Shown: positions 44,747-54,944, counted from the stretch's first letter. The stretch is DNA of 64,000 bases from Aliiglaciecola lipolytica (GCF_018860635.1 NZ_JAHKPT010000030.1:1-64000), one strand, 5' to 3'. Translations and numbers: made by a program. The notes: generated from the letters alone by a model not told the origin.

Positions 44747-47392
44747 TTATTCTGCTAACCAAGGTTCGTTTTGCACTCTGAGCATAGCTTCAACTCGGTT
44801 TTCCACATTCAGTTTACTTAAAATCGAAGACACGTGATTTTCTATTGTGCGATTTGATCGACAAAGCGTATTCGCTATCTCAAGGTTACTTGCGCCTGTG
44901 ACTAACAGCTTCAAAACTTGTTGTTCTTTATTGGTGAGTCCAATTGGGTGTTTTCGTGTTTTAGAATAAGGACCGCGGCGAAGTTTTGGAAGAATATCGG
45001 CAAACCCTTCTGATGCGGCAATATTTCTCACTTTTTGTTGTAGGGCTTTGGCCTGCATCTTTTCGAATAGTTGCCATGCGTTCACGAATGAAGATTGCCG
45101 ACGCTGCCCCTGAATTGACAGTAGACAAATCGCAGCGTTGAAAGGCATTCCAAGGGTCTGCCATGCAGAATAAGCCGCTTCGTCGTTACCTGCTAATTGA
45201 AGTTGATAAGGTTTTGATATGCTATCTTGCCGAACATTTGGTATTTCATATTGTAAAAGTTTAGACCAAAAAAATAATTCGCCTGACTGCCATTGGTTCA
45301 ATACACCAGGCGGCAATTCATTTAACCAATCTATATGTTTTTTAGCTTCTTCTATACAAGTTGTGTTGTCCGCGTTTAACCATTGGTATTCAATAAGTCC
45401 TAACCTAGCTGGAATGATGTATTGGTTTTCATTGGTTGATTGGGCGTCTTTTAAGGCTTGATTAAGCAACTCATGGCTATTCGCAACTCCCAGACGTAAG
45501 TTGACTCGTGCGAGAACAATTAACGCCGGCAGTTTCATTAATAGGGTTTGGTTTTGAATCGATTGCACGCCGGCAGCAATGGTTTGTGCATCTATTAATC
45601 TTCCTTGTTCCTGACGCAGTTGGGCTTGTAAACCTACTAAATAATAAGTCCACGAATCTAGATCATGAGCGATATCGTATTGAATGCCTTTTTGAGTCAT
45701 AGTTTCAGCTAAATCAAGTTTCTTAAATCGAATACAATAGTCTGAAAAGTTTGTGTAAACCCTTGCCACATCCTCGTGGAAACCATGTTGTTCTGAAATA
45801 GCTAGACTTTGTCTTAGTTTATCTTCGCCCGTGGCATCGCCATGCATCAATAAAGCCGTCCCAATATTATTTAGCGCATGTGCTTTCACCGTAGGATTTG
45901 AAAACTGCTCTGCCAGTTCAAGGGCTTTATTTCCCCAGTGTATGGCGTCGTCCGTTCGGTCGTTGAGCATATCCAATTGTGAGCGTAAAGAGTAGGCCAT
46001 GGCCAGTTCGCTAGAGGCTGGTATCGACTCAAATGTTTTAATCGCCTGGTTAGCGTATTGCTCGGCTTTTTCTGCATGGCCTTGATACCAATAAAGACGT
46101 GACAGCGAACGTAAGTTTTCACCTACTTTATCTTGTCTGTCTAGGGCTCTCCATAGGCTAATGGCGTGGCGTCGTGCGTCGATTACAGTTTGTTGCATGT
46201 GGGTTGTTAAGCTTACTTCATATGCCCAGTTTTCATGCAGGCTTGCAGCAAGTTCAGGTTCAGCATATTCAACAAAACTTAGGGCTTTGCTGTAAAACGA
46301 TGCGGCTTCCTTATGGGCTCCTAGTTCAGCTGCTTTAGTCGCTGCATTAGGTGCGTATTTAAGCACTCTTTCGGCATCTAAAGCCCCCTCAGCATGATGC
46401 ACCAACCAAGCTAAATTAGTGCCTAAAGACAGTGTTTCTAAACACTCAATTATACGCTTATGAGTTAGTTTGATTTGCGGCGGTGATTGATTTTCCAATA
46501 TGGCTAACCGAACTAGTTCATGCTTAAACCGAAATATACTTTGCTGATCACATACCAATAATTTTCTTGCAACACAGGCCATTGCGAACGATTCACCGTT
46601 TTCATCAAATAATTTGCCAATCAAAACGGCTGGAATACTATATGGAATAAGACTCAAAACCTGCAAAAGTTCTCGTTCATTACGGCCTAATAATTGTACT
46701 CTGCTGCTCACCGCCTCTCTAATTGACGCGGGAATTGTGTGATTGTTATAACCGTTATTAGCTAACAATTCTGCAATAAAAAATGGGTTTCCACCGGTGA
46801 TCTTGTGTAAGGCATCTGGATCATAGCCACTGTCTTTACTTAATTTTGCCACCGCGTCTTGGCTTAATTGTTCGAGATGAACGCGCACTGTATGTGCAGA
46901 AGGCACTAATGAAAGTACTGAACTCAAAGGATGATTTTGCGTCACTTCATCGACTCGATAACTTAGACACAGTAAACAGGGCAAAAATGAGATACGTCTT
47001 ACGATATATTTGATTAGGTCTAAGCTGGCATGGTCGGCCCAATGAACATCTTCTATTACCAAAATAGTTGGTTTTCCCAATTGGCTAATTGCCTGAAAAA
47101 AGCTGGAATAAATTAAGTTAGGTACGGCACCATTTTCCAATTGCGTGAGCAAGGTAGGCGATAGCAACTGGGCAAAATCGTATATTGGAGCATATGGGCG
47201 AGGCGTAAATAAGGGATCGCAACCTGACCAATAAATGTCTACTGTGCTATCTGCATGGGAACGGACGTGCTCCAACAAGGTGGTTTTACCGATACCGGCT
47301 TCACCACTTAGCAGCAATATTTTTCCCGATTGAGCTATTTGAGAGATACTGTTTGATATCTTATCAATAGCGGCTTCTCGCTCTAAAAACAT
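44747..47392 (-). CDS. LuxR-type regulator with AAA ATPase sensor (MalT/LAL class)
   Basis: An 881-residue large ATP-binding LuxR-family regulator. An N-terminal STAND/AAA-type ATPase has Walker A SGEAGIGKTTLL (residues 29-40) and Walker B LVIEDVHWAD (111-120). A long middle region (about 350-780) is made of TPR-like helical pairs (EAASFYSKALSFVEYAEPELAASLHENWA, AEQYANQAIKTFESIPASSELAMAYSLRSQL). The C-terminus is a LuxR helix-turn-helix (TNKEQQVLKLLVTGASNLEIANTLCRSNRTIENHVSSIL, about 815-853). Such proteins oligomerise on ATP and a small inducer and then activate nearby operons. Its target is unknown. It converges with the YkvI-like gene and is divergent from a PEP-CTERM protein gene across 204 bp, which could be its target. 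Confidence 0.9.
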   Translation of the reverse strand: MFLEREAAIDKISNSISQIAQSGKILLLSGEAGIGKTTLLEHVRSHADSTVDIYWSGCDPLFTPRPYAPIYDFAQLLSPTLLTQLENGAVPNLIYSSFFQAISQLGKPTILVIEDVHWADHASLDLIKYIVRRISFLPCLLCLSYRVDEVTQNHPLSSVLSLVPSAHTVRVHLEQLSQDAVAKLSKDSGYDPDALHKITGGNPFFIAELLANNGYNNHTIPASIREAVSSRVQLLGRNERELLQVLSLIPYSIPAVLIGKLFDENGESFAMACVARKLLVCDQQSIFRFKHELVRLAILENQSPPQIKLTHKRIIECLETLSLGTNLAWLVHHAEGALDAERVLKYAPNAATKAAELGAHKEAASFYSKALSFVEYAEPELAASLHENWAYEVSLTTHMQQTVIDARRHAISLWRALDRQDKVGENLRSLSRLYWYQGHAEKAEQYANQAIKTFESIPASSELAMAYSLRSQLDMLNDRTDDAIHWGNKALELAEQFSNPTVKAHALNNIGTALLMHGDATGEDKLRQSLAISEQHGFHEDVARVYTNFSDYCIRFKKLDLAETMTQKGIQYDIAHDLDSWTYYLVGLQAQLRQEQGRLIDAQTIAAGVQSIQNQTLLMKLPALIVLARVNLRLGVANSHELLNQALKDAQSTNENQYIIPARLGLIEYQWLNADNTTCIEEAKKHIDWLNELPPGVLNQWQSGELFFWSKLLQYEIPNVRQDSISKPYQLQLAGNDEAAYSAWQTLGMPFNAAICLLSIQGQRRQSSFVNAWQLFEKMQAKALQQKVRNIAASEGFADILPKLRRGPYSKTRKHPIGLTNKEQQVLKLLVTGASNLEIANTLCRSNRTIENHVSSILSKLNVENRVEAMLRVQNEPWLAE

Positions 47393-47596
47393 TCTAATTA
47401 CCTGCTCCGCTGAGCCTCAACTATATATTCTAATTTAAGTTAAATTTCGCCAAATTGCAGGATTTTGCAAAATTTAGGTGGTTGGTTCACAAAAAACAGG
47501 TGTCAGTACTCAGTTTTAGCCACGTGCAAGTATTTATACTTTGATAACTAGGATAGTGGCTTAATTTGGCTTTTAAATGCGTAAAAAGGAGCGACC

Positions 47597-48604
47597 ATGA
47601 AAACGCTTAATTCAATTTTTATAGGTATTATGGCAACAACCTGGTTAGGAACAGGCATGGCTGTCCCCATAAATGCTAATAGTGGTCTGTCATTTTACCA
47701 TGACTTCATTATTGCAGGCGGAGGTCAGTTGCCTATTGGATTAGAGATTAATAGCGATGGCCCGATTTATTCTTACTCAGTGAATACCGAGCTACAAGCG
47801 GCAGATAGTGTTGAATTTGATGACTTTGATGTGGTGATTGCAGGTGACGCTCCTGACAACCCTTCGAGTTTCACAAGCGTTGGCAGTAGCACACGTAATG
47901 CTGGTACCGAAGGTGCTTTCGGCATGAATAATACACAGCTATATCAAATCGTTGAATATGAGTTAGTTCCTGATGGTAATGGTGATGTTTCTGAATATGG
48001 AATATGGGGGAATGGGCAGGCCCAGGCAACCATTAGCTCAGAACTTTTTGATACTCAAGCTAACACTGAAGCGTCTTTTCAGAGAACCTATACTCTTTCC
48101 AATCAAAATACCACAGCATTGACATTTTCAATTGAAGGCGAATTTGAAATGGGGATGTTTGCAATAGCGGACGGAGAAAGTAGTGTCGCAGAAGCCTTCG
48201 CAATGCTAGATATGTTTTTCACCTCTAGTAATGCGTTAGATATCGTTTTTGCCGACACTAGTCCGTATATAAATAATCAAACTGAAAGCGGCGATAATGC
48301 GATTATGTCATTAATACGGGAAACGGACATAACAAATACCGGCCATATGAGTTTTACTGGCAGCGCAAGTGCAACGGGCACTGATATTGGAGGCAGCCAG
48401 CAGGCATTCGGTGATGGCACATTTTCCTATGCATTGGGTATTACTTTGCAACCCGGAGAAGAAATCAGTATGTCCCACCTTGTTACTTATTCAAATTTAG
48501 CGTTAATCGAGCAGCAAATTACACAGGTAAACGAGCCTTCCACACTTTTACTTATATTTTTGACCTCTGCTTATATCCTGTTTGTCCGAAAAAATCCTAC
48601 ATGA
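47597..48604 (+). CDS. PEP-CTERM-anchored exported protein of unknown function
   Basis: A 335-residue secreted protein with a signal peptide (ends near GMAVP, residue 23). Its C-terminal tripartite sorting signal is VNEPSTLLLIFLTSAYILFVRKN: an EPST (PEP-like) motif, a hydrophobic helix, then basic residues. That is the pattern handled by exosortase in Gram-negative biofilm or exopolysaccharide producers. The middle is low in lysine and rich in Ser, Thr, Asn and acidic residues, with no recognised domain. No exosortase gene is in the window. AAAGGAGCGACC precedes the ATG. Divergent from the LAL regulator gene, it may be controlled by it. Confidence 0.72.
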   Translation: MKTLNSIFIGIMATTWLGTGMAVPINANSGLSFYHDFIIAGGGQLPIGLEINSDGPIYSYSVNTELQAADSVEFDDFDVVIAGDAPDNPSSFTSVGSSTRNAGTEGAFGMNNTQLYQIVEYELVPDGNGDVSEYGIWGNGQAQATISSELFDTQANTEASFQRTYTLSNQNTTALTFSIEGEFEMGMFAIADGESSVAEAFAMLDMFFTSSNALDIVFADTSPYINNQTESGDNAIMSLIRETDITNTGHMSFTGSASATGTDIGGSQQAFGDGTFSYALGITLQPGEEISMSHLVTYSNLALIEQQITQVNEPSTLLLIFLTSAYILFVRKNPT

Positions 48605-49046
48605 AGTCATAATATTTTAATATTTTAATAGTTTTAGCCGGGGTTATTCTGGCTTATTAACTTGAAGTGTTTTTAGTTGCGCTAGGGCAATCATTTTGGC
48701 ACAAGAAATCTCACTATTTGAGTTTTTAATTAGCGCCATTTAAAGTAGTTTAAACAATAGTTAATTCGAGCGTACCATGCAGAATTAGGATTATGACCGG
48801 TGTTTTTAGGTGATTTCAACTGGTTGTACTTGTATCAAAATTACTAAAGTTATATTGTTCGCATCTAGTCGTTAACAACTATTAAGGAACTCGAACTTGA
48901 AACTCACGCCGCCCTAGGCTGTCCTCCCTCTATCATCTCGTTGATTCTTGTTGTGCAAATGTCCCACATTGCTCGCGGACTTATTTGTTTTGAAAACTGT
49001 TACTTTCCTTACGTTACAAGGGAAGGTCAAATTTTAGGTTATTTAC
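48605..49046. other. intergenic region upstream of the SulP transporter gene
   Basis: A 442-bp non-coding stretch. It begins with a small imperfect hairpin (AGCCGG..CTGGCT near 48637) after the PEP-CTERM gene, perhaps a weak terminator. It continues as AT-rich sequence that should hold the SulP promoter and a leader. No gene was recognised. Confidence 0.4.
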
Positions 49047-50537
49047 ATGCTCGAAAACATGAAAAGAGAGTGGTTCTCTAATATTCGTGGTGATGTGCTT
49101 GCTGGTATTGTTGTGGCATTAGCCTTGATACCGGAAGCGATTGCTTTTTCAATTATTGCCGGAGTGGATCCTAAAGTGGGTCTCTACGCTTCGTTTTGTA
49201 TCGCCGTCATTATTGCATTTGTGGGTGGCCGACCAGGAATGATTTCCGCTGCTACCGGAGCAATGGCACTGCTCATGGTAACCTTGGTAAAGGAGCATGG
49301 GTTGGAATACTTGCTGGCCGCCACTTTATTTACCGGTGTGCTGCAAATTATTTTTGGTTTCCTCAAACTTGGCAGTCTAATGCGCTTTGTTTCCCGCTCG
49401 GTGGTAACCGGTTTTGTTAATGCATTAGCTATTCTAATTTTCATGGCGCAATTACCTGAATTGACCAATGTAACTTGGCATGTTTATGCTATGACAGCGG
49501 CCGGTTTAGGCATTATCTATCTATTACCTTATGTTCCTACTATTGGTAAAGTTGTTCCGTCACCGTTGGTGTGTATCGTCACCCTTACTATTGTTTCGAT
49601 AGCGTTAGGTTTAGACATTCGAACTGTGGGTGATATGGGCGAACTACCCGATACGTTACCGATATTTCTGTGGCCGGAAGTTCCGCTTAATTTAACTACC
49701 CTTGAAATTATTTTACCTTACTCCCTTGGGTTGGCCGTGGTTGGCTTACTTGAGTCTTTGATGACGGCAACAATAGTTGATGATCTAACCGATACAACCA
49801 GTGACAAGAATAAAGAATGCAAAGGGCAGGGCATGGCGAATATTGGTGCTGGTTTATTTGGTGGTATGGCTGGTTGCGCCATGATAGGCCAGTCAATTAT
49901 CAATGTGAAATCAGGTGGCCGCGGCAGGTTGTCTACCTTTATTGCGGGTCTGTTTTTAATCATTATGGTGGTATTTCTTGACGACTGGGTTGGCCAAATT
50001 CCAATGGCTGCGCTGGTGGCAGTTATGATCATGGTATCAATAGGAACCTTTTCTTGGTCATCTATCACTGATTTACGAAAACATCCCATGTCTTCAAATA
50101 TCGTTATGGTGAGCACTGTTATTGTTGTTGTTGCTACCCACAACTTAGCTATTGGGGTATTTATTGGTGTGCTGTTAGCAACCTTGTTCTTCTCCAATAA
50201 AATCGGCCGTTTTATGGCTGTCAAGTCCCACTATAACGAAGTTGAAAAAGTGCGAACTTACGAGATAATCGGTCAGGTGTTTTTTGCATCAGCAGAACAA
50301 TTTGTCAACGAATTTGATTTTAAAGAAGCTGTCGAAACCGTTGTGATTGATCTTAGCCATGCACATTTTTGGGATATCACTGCGGTGTCATCCTTGGATA
50401 AAGTGGTAATTAAATTCCGGCGCGAAGGAGCGACTGTTAATCTTGTGGGAATGAATGAAGCAACGGAAACAGTGGTTGATAAATTTGGGGTTCACAATGA
50501 TCCTAAAGAAGTCGAAAAGCTGTTTGGCGGACATTAA
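49047..50537 (+). CDS. SulP-family anion transporter with STAS domain
   Basis: A 496-residue SulP/SLC26 inner-membrane transporter. The core begins [35 protein letters not shown], typical of SulP helix 1-3, followed by about 10-12 more helices. The C-terminus (about 395-490, [39 protein letters not shown]) is a compact STAS domain. SulP proteins carry sulfate, bicarbonate or other anions; the small size and short N-terminus fit the bicarbonate-like BicA branch as well as sulfate carriers. A universal stress protein gene follows 10 bp after the stop with its own Shine-Dalgarno, so the two form an operon, a pairing seen for SulP genes elsewhere. Confidence 0.88.
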   Translation: MLENMKREWFSNIRGDVLAGIVVALALIPEAIAFSIIAGVDPKVGLYASFCIAVIIAFVGGRPGMISAATGAMALLMVTLVKEHGLEYLLAATLFTGVLQIIFGFLKLGSLMRFVSRSVVTGFVNALAILIFMAQLPELTNVTWHVYAMTAAGLGIIYLLPYVPTIGKVVPSPLVCIVTLTIVSIALGLDIRTVGDMGELPDTLPIFLWPEVPLNLTTLEIILPYSLGLAVVGLLESLMTATIVDDLTDTTSDKNKECKGQGMANIGAGLFGGMAGCAMIGQSIINVKSGGRGRLSTFIAGLFLIIMVVFLDDWVGQIPMAALVAVMIMVSIGTFSWSSITDLRKHPMSSNIVMVSTVIVVVATHNLAIGVFIGVLLATLFFSNKIGRFMAVKSHYNEVEKVRTYEIIGQVFFASAEQFVNEFDFKEAVETVVIDLSHAHFWDITAVSSLDKVVIKFRREGATVNLVGMNEATETVVDKFGVHNDPKEVEKLFGGH

Positions 50538-50547
50538 GGAGATAATG

Positions 50548-51399
50548 ATGACGAAAATAGTGACTTGTGTAGATGGTTCTGCAATCACCCCAGCCGTGAC
50601 AGCGGCTGCTGTCTGGGCATCAAAGAAACTCAACAAACCCATTCTGTTTTTACATGCTTTGGAAAAAGAACAGCAGCATGGCGCTGATGATTATACTGGT
50701 GCCATTGGCCTAGGTGCGCGTTCAGCTTTGCTTGAAGAAATGACAAAGTTAGATGAACAACGTGCCAAAGTAGCTCTGCAGTTAGGCCGTGAGTTGCTTG
50801 ACGATGTAGTTCAACATGCACAAACTTCTGGTGTTGCTGAGGTTGAATCATTACAAAGACATGGTGAAGTTGTAGATTCGATAAACGACATCGAAGACAA
50901 AACCAGACTCATTGTTATTGGCCGCAATGGCAAAGGACATGATAATAGCTTTAACGCACTAGGATCGAATATTGAGACCCTACTGCGCAAAGCAGTGCAT
51001 CCTGTTTTGTTAATTCCAGATACTTTCAACCCACCAACTTCGTTTATGATTGCTTATGATGGCAGAGAAACTGCTGACAAAGCATTGCAACGGGTAATTG
51101 ATGGTGGGTTATTACACGGGCTTCATTGTCATTTGGTTTCGGTAAAAAATAACGAAAAAAATCTACAGGATAAATTCGAATCTGCTCAGCAACGATTGCA
51201 ACAAAAAGGCTTTCAAGTGACTGCCTCTTACCTTGAGGGAGATATTTTTGAGTCGCTTATGGAGTACAAAAAATCCCATAATATTGAACTCATTGTTATG
51301 GGCGCATTTGGGCACTCTAAGCTTCGGCAGTTTTTTGTTGGCAGTAATACGATGAAAATGCTTGAACGAGCTGATGTACCTATGATCGTGCTGCGTTAA
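50548..51399 (+). CDS. tandem universal stress protein
   Basis: A 283-residue protein with two UspA domains. The first (about 1-155) ends in IVIGRNGKGHDNSFNALGSNIETLLR; the second (about 160-283) ends in IVMGAFGHSKLRQFFVGSNTMKML. Both carry the G-x2-G-x9-G-S/T ATP-binding pattern, intact in the second. Two ATGs are adjacent (50545 and 50548). The second is preferred because TAAGGAG lies six bases before it, whereas only three separate it from the first. The open frame extends back into the SulP gene but that extension is rejected. It is co-transcribed with SulP and may regulate or protect the transporter under stress. Confidence 0.88.
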   Translation: MTKIVTCVDGSAITPAVTAAAVWASKKLNKPILFLHALEKEQQHGADDYTGAIGLGARSALLEEMTKLDEQRAKVALQLGRELLDDVVQHAQTSGVAEVESLQRHGEVVDSINDIEDKTRLIVIGRNGKGHDNSFNALGSNIETLLRKAVHPVLLIPDTFNPPTSFMIAYDGRETADKALQRVIDGGLLHGLHCHLVSVKNNEKNLQDKFESAQQRLQQKGFQVTASYLEGDIFESLMEYKKSHNIELIVMGAFGHSKLRQFFVGSNTMKMLERADVPMIVLR

Positions 51400-51551
51400 T
51401 ACCTTTATATTGATTGCAAATACAGCCCAACCTTTACGTGCTATTGCTTAAAGTATTGGGCAGTGTTGCACAAGTGGCTTGCAAATGGGCAGGCAGCTTA
51501 GCTAGTAAACTTAAAACTAGTCACTATATCTGGGGTGTCTATATTCTTATT

Positions 51552-52112
51552 TTAATTAACCGCATCATGACTTTTATCTAAAATATTAATGGTCACAAAG
51601 CAATTTTCGTTCAAAGATTGATTATCGTATTGAGCATCCACACATTCACCGCCATCACTAGCGGTTTGTCTGCTACCAGAGTATGCAAACACGGCAGTAC
51701 CATCATCTTGCAATTCAATTAAGCTTTCTAAAAAGTAATCTGAGACAACGGCGATCGCAGTTGGCCGTTGCTCAGTTTGCAAAAAAGCTTCGGTCTCGAA
51801 AACGACAAAATAAGGATGTCCTTCTTCGGCGAAACTCATTACTGAGTACTTTCCTTGTGTCGAAAATCCCCAAAACCAACTTATAGCAACATCTCCTTTA
51901 ATAACCTCAATAAGCACAGGCAGATGGCCCTTTTCTCGTTTGTACAAAATCAAGTCATTCACTGGGAAATGCTCTGCTTGGGTGGAAAGGGAGCATATTT
52001 CAAGGTTTTTTTGCGGAACGATTTGGCACTCCAATGACATTAAATCTGCAGCGGCGATTCCGTTGGTGGGAATAAACAAGGATAATAAAATTAGACCGTA
52101 AAGTGTCTTCAT
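51552..52112 (-). CDS. small exported protein of unknown function
   Basis: A 186-residue protein with a signal peptide (ends GIAAAD, residue 22). The mature part has four or five cysteines (LECQIVPQKNLEICSLS near the start, GECVDAQ and ENCFVTI near the end) that could form disulfides, and it looks strand-rich. No family was recognised. It is convergent with the universal stress protein gene and divergent from the subtilase gene (445-bp gap). Signal peptide, codon use and a full-length ATG frame support it as a real gene. Confidence 0.62.
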   Translation of the reverse strand: MKTLYGLILLSLFIPTNGIAAADLMSLECQIVPQKNLEICSLSTQAEHFPVNDLILYKREKGHLPVLIEVIKGDVAISWFWGFSTQGKYSVMSFAEEGHPYFVVFETEAFLQTEQRPTAIAVVSDYFLESLIELQDDGTAVFAYSGSRQTASDGGECVDAQYDNQSLNENCFVTINILDKSHDAVN

Positions 52113-52557
52113 GGATATCTTTTACTATTAGCGTTCATTTATCAATGCTCATTAATGACCTATTTAATTCCAACAAATAACACTATCTTAGATTACGATT
52201 CTCGGCATTCGTCGTACCTATTTCTTTAAATTACAGGTTAACTTTACAATATTCTAGGTTTGCTTAGGCCAAATCATATTTTCTAATCTTTATTTGCCCC
52301 TTTTAACTTGATATTAAATTTTCCAACGTATGATATTGAAAAAAATGAATGTAAATATTGATCTGTCATTTCATTTTTTGCACTCATATTTTTCTGTTTG
52401 ATTGCATTCATTATTTTCACATTAGACTAAAGGCTAATAAAACCGCGGGGGGTAACTATTGGCATGAGGGTTGCTATATCTGATGGATAAATAGGAAACC
52501 TGTATTTTATGTTTAACGACATTCCATGTACGGTCAAAAATACTAGAGACAAATAAC
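52113..52557. promoter_or_regulatory. divergent upstream region of the subtilase gene
   Basis: A 445-bp AT-rich region between divergent genes; it should hold promoters for both. No clear operator dyad or sigma-54 signature was noticed. A reverse-strand open frame overlapping the subtilase start is a shadow. Confidence 0.4.
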
Positions 52558-54696
52558 ATGAAACTAAACAATAGAAATAAAATTGCAGTTCTCATAAGTG
52601 GGTTGTTGAGCTTTTCTACTCTAAATGCAAGCGCGGCAAGCAGCGGCCTTTTGGGGCTTAATCTTGAAAAAGTCACAGCAATTACAGATGTCTCAGAATT
52701 GACAACATCTTTGGGATTGCCAGAGCTTCCAGTGGTTAATAGCATCTTAGCAATGGATAATGAAATTTTAATCCAAGGCGGTGATATTGCGGTACTCAAC
52801 GATTTAGTTAATTTAGTTGGTGGATTGGTTACCCACGAATTGCCGTTGGTCGGAGGAATTGGTGTACGAGTTTCTGATTTGCAATTGGAGCTGCTTAAAA
52901 GTCTACCTGCTCTGATTACAATTACTGAAAATCAACCTCTTTTTACTGCTGGTGCCCTTGATAATTGCCTAGTGTATGGAAGTCATGTTGTTGACCTAGA
53001 AAAAAATAAGGTGAGCTGGAACTTATATAATGCCCGTGACATGAATACTAATGTCGACGAAATGAGTTTCACTTGGCCTACAAGTTTGGGCAACATCAAA
53101 TCGGTTAAATTCAATGGTACAACTGTGTTTTGGAGCTTGTTTGGCCGTCAAAACGGAGAGTTAACCCTAGATTCTTCTTGGTTAAGTCGTTACGCAAAAA
53201 TGAACGCCTTTGATGATGCAAAAGTTGAATTAACTTTCTCCCGTAATGGTACAGAAAATTATCAACAAAACGACTTTTCAATGGACGTTTCGTTTACCCA
53301 AAATTGTAGTCGTGACCTAGTGAAAGGATACGACACTCAAGCCAATGAAGGCGATAGCAACAGCTACTATGTAAACACCATTGGTGCTGATGAGTTACAT
53401 GACAATGGTATTACCGGTAAAGACATTACCGTTGCGGTTATCGATAGTGGTGTATGGGCGAGTCACAAAGCGCTAAAAAATGACACCTACGATAATCCTA
53501 GAATTACAGCTGCTTTTGATGCAATTGAAAATCAGGAATTACAACCAGAAGATATGACGGATGAAAATAGTCATGGAACACATATTTCTGGGATCATTGC
53601 CAACAGCGACCATGCAGTCGTTGATGGACAGATGCGCAGTTATTATCAAGGGGTTGCTCCAGACGCAAACCTAGTGGTGATTAAAGCGTTCTATGAAGAT
53701 GGCCATAGTACTTATTTAGATGCACTTAGAGCGATTCAATATATTGCTGATAATCACGAAGAACTTAATATTCGAGTTGTGAATTTATCCTTTGGTGCGC
53801 CGCCACGTTCGAATTACTGGGCGGATCCAATCAATCAAGCGATCATGAAATTATGGGAAGAAGACATTGTAGTGGTAACCTCTGCTGGTAACACTGGACC
53901 GGCGGCAATGACTATCGGTGTGCCTGCCAATGTTCCTTATGTTATTAGTGTTGGCGCAATAACTGACAACTACACGCAAGATAATCCTCATGATGATGAG
54001 TTACTTTCATTCTCATCTCAAGGTCCAACGCACGAAGCTTTTGTTAAGCCCGATTTGGTTGCGCCAGGTGGACATATATTTAGCTTAGCTAATGAAGATA
54101 TGTATGTGCCTAATAAATTTCCGCAATATATGGTTGGAAATGATCGCTTTATTATGTCTGGTACGTCACAAGCGTCCGGTGTGGTAAGTGGGATAGTGGC
54201 GTTAATGCTGCAAAACGATCCGAGTTTAAGTGCTAACGATGTGAAGTGCCGCTTAATGAGCAGTACTACCATGGCGCAGTTATCAAATGGGCAACTTGCT
54301 TACAGCCCCTTCCAACAAGGTTCAGGTAGTGTAAATGCTGTTAAAGCGGTTGAATCGACTGCTATGGGATGCGCTAACAATGGCCTGGACATAGCTGCTG
54401 ATCTAAGTGGTGAACAACACTATATGGGCGCTGCTCGTAAAGATGAAAATGGCAACTATTACATCGAAGGTTTTGAATTTGAGGTTTGGGAAGAAGCTTT
54501 CATTTGGGAAGAAGCCTTCATTTGGGAAGAAGCTTTCATCTGGGAAGAGGCTTTCATTTGGGAAGAAGCTTTCATCTGGGAAGAGGCTTTCATTTGGGAA
54601 GAAGCGTTCATCTGGGAAGAAGCTTTCATTTGGGAAGAGGCTTTCATTTGGGAAGAAGCATACGTGAACCAAGAAAACTTTTTGTTGCAAGAATAA
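52558..54696 (+). CDS. secreted S8 (subtilisin-like) serine peptidase with WEEAFI repeat tail
   Basis: A 712-residue exported subtilase. Signal peptide (about 1-27), an N-terminal region of about 250 residues with no family recognised (partly prodomain), then the S8 domain with the intact triad Asp296 (VAVIDSGVW), His339 (NSHGTHISG) and Ser537 (SGTSQASG), plus the oxyanion Asn in SAGNTGPA (about 445). The C-terminus (residues 644-703) is ten tandem hexapeptides, nine WEEAFI and one WEEAYV, followed by NQENFLLQE. The repeat is perfect at the protein level while codons vary, so it is under selection. It may be an adhesive or self-assembling tail or a sorting/autoinhibitory element; no precedent is known to me. 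A terminator follows. Confidence 0.9.
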   Translation: MKLNNRNKIAVLISGLLSFSTLNASAASSGLLGLNLEKVTAITDVSELTTSLGLPELPVVNSILAMDNEILIQGGDIAVLNDLVNLVGGLVTHELPLVGGIGVRVSDLQLELLKSLPALITITENQPLFTAGALDNCLVYGSHVVDLEKNKVSWNLYNARDMNTNVDEMSFTWPTSLGNIKSVKFNGTTVFWSLFGRQNGELTLDSSWLSRYAKMNAFDDAKVELTFSRNGTENYQQNDFSMDVSFTQNCSRDLVKGYDTQANEGDSNSYYVNTIGADELHDNGITGKDITVAVIDSGVWASHKALKNDTYDNPRITAAFDAIENQELQPEDMTDENSHGTHISGIIANSDHAVVDGQMRSYYQGVAPDANLVVIKAFYEDGHSTYLDALRAIQYIADNHEELNIRVVNLSFGAPPRSNYWADPINQAIMKLWEEDIVVVTSAGNTGPAAMTIGVPANVPYVISVGAITDNYTQDNPHDDELLSFSSQGPTHEAFVKPDLVAPGGHIFSLANEDMYVPNKFPQYMVGNDRFIMSGTSQASGVVSGIVALMLQNDPSLSANDVKCRLMSSTTMAQLSNGQLAYSPFQQGSGSVNAVKAVESTAMGCANNGLDIAADLSGEQHYMGAARKDENGNYYIEGFEFEVWEEAFIWEEAFIWEEAFIWEEAFIWEEAFIWEEAFIWEEAFIWEEAFIWEEAFIWEEAYVNQENFLLQE
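54487..54666 (+). repeat. ten 18-bp tandem repeats encoding WEEAFI
   Basis: Ten consecutive 18-bp units in phase with the subtilase reading frame. Units differ only at wobble positions (GAA/GAG, GCT/GCC/GCG, ATT/ATC) apart from the last. All six frames are open across the array, which produces several spurious open frames. Confidence 0.97.
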
Positions 54697-54716
54697 TCCT
54701 ATTTACTTAATACCTT

Positions 54717-54758
54717 CAGCCCCTCAGAGTTTATCTTTGCAGGGGCTGAGTTGTTTTT
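54717..54758 (+). terminator. Rho-independent terminator of the subtilase gene
   Basis: CAGCCCCT, 16-base loop, AGGGGCTG, then GAGTTGTTTTTTAT: an 8-bp GC-rich stem and T tract about 20 bp after the stop codon. Confidence 0.8.
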
Positions 54759-54944
54759 TATCCATGTAATATTTTGTTTATTCATTTCATTTTTAATCAG
54801 TATGCTTAAAGTGGCTTTATATAACCTTGCGTTAGGCTTGAATACTAGGTTAAACGCGCGCTTTTTAGGCTATTTACAGCAATTCATTGGCATACGTATT
54901 TCATTAGGTTAATCTAATTTAAAAACGATGAGCAGTGAAGAAGT

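Noticed and set aside
50455-50547. N-terminal extension of the universal stress protein
   Set aside because: It runs inside the SulP gene in another frame; TAAGGAG and paired ATGs at 50545/50548 define the real start.
54403-54710. Several extra open frames over the WEEAFI repeat on both strands
   Set aside because: An 18-bp in-phase repeat lacking stop codons keeps all six frames open; only the subtilase frame continues a conserved domain.
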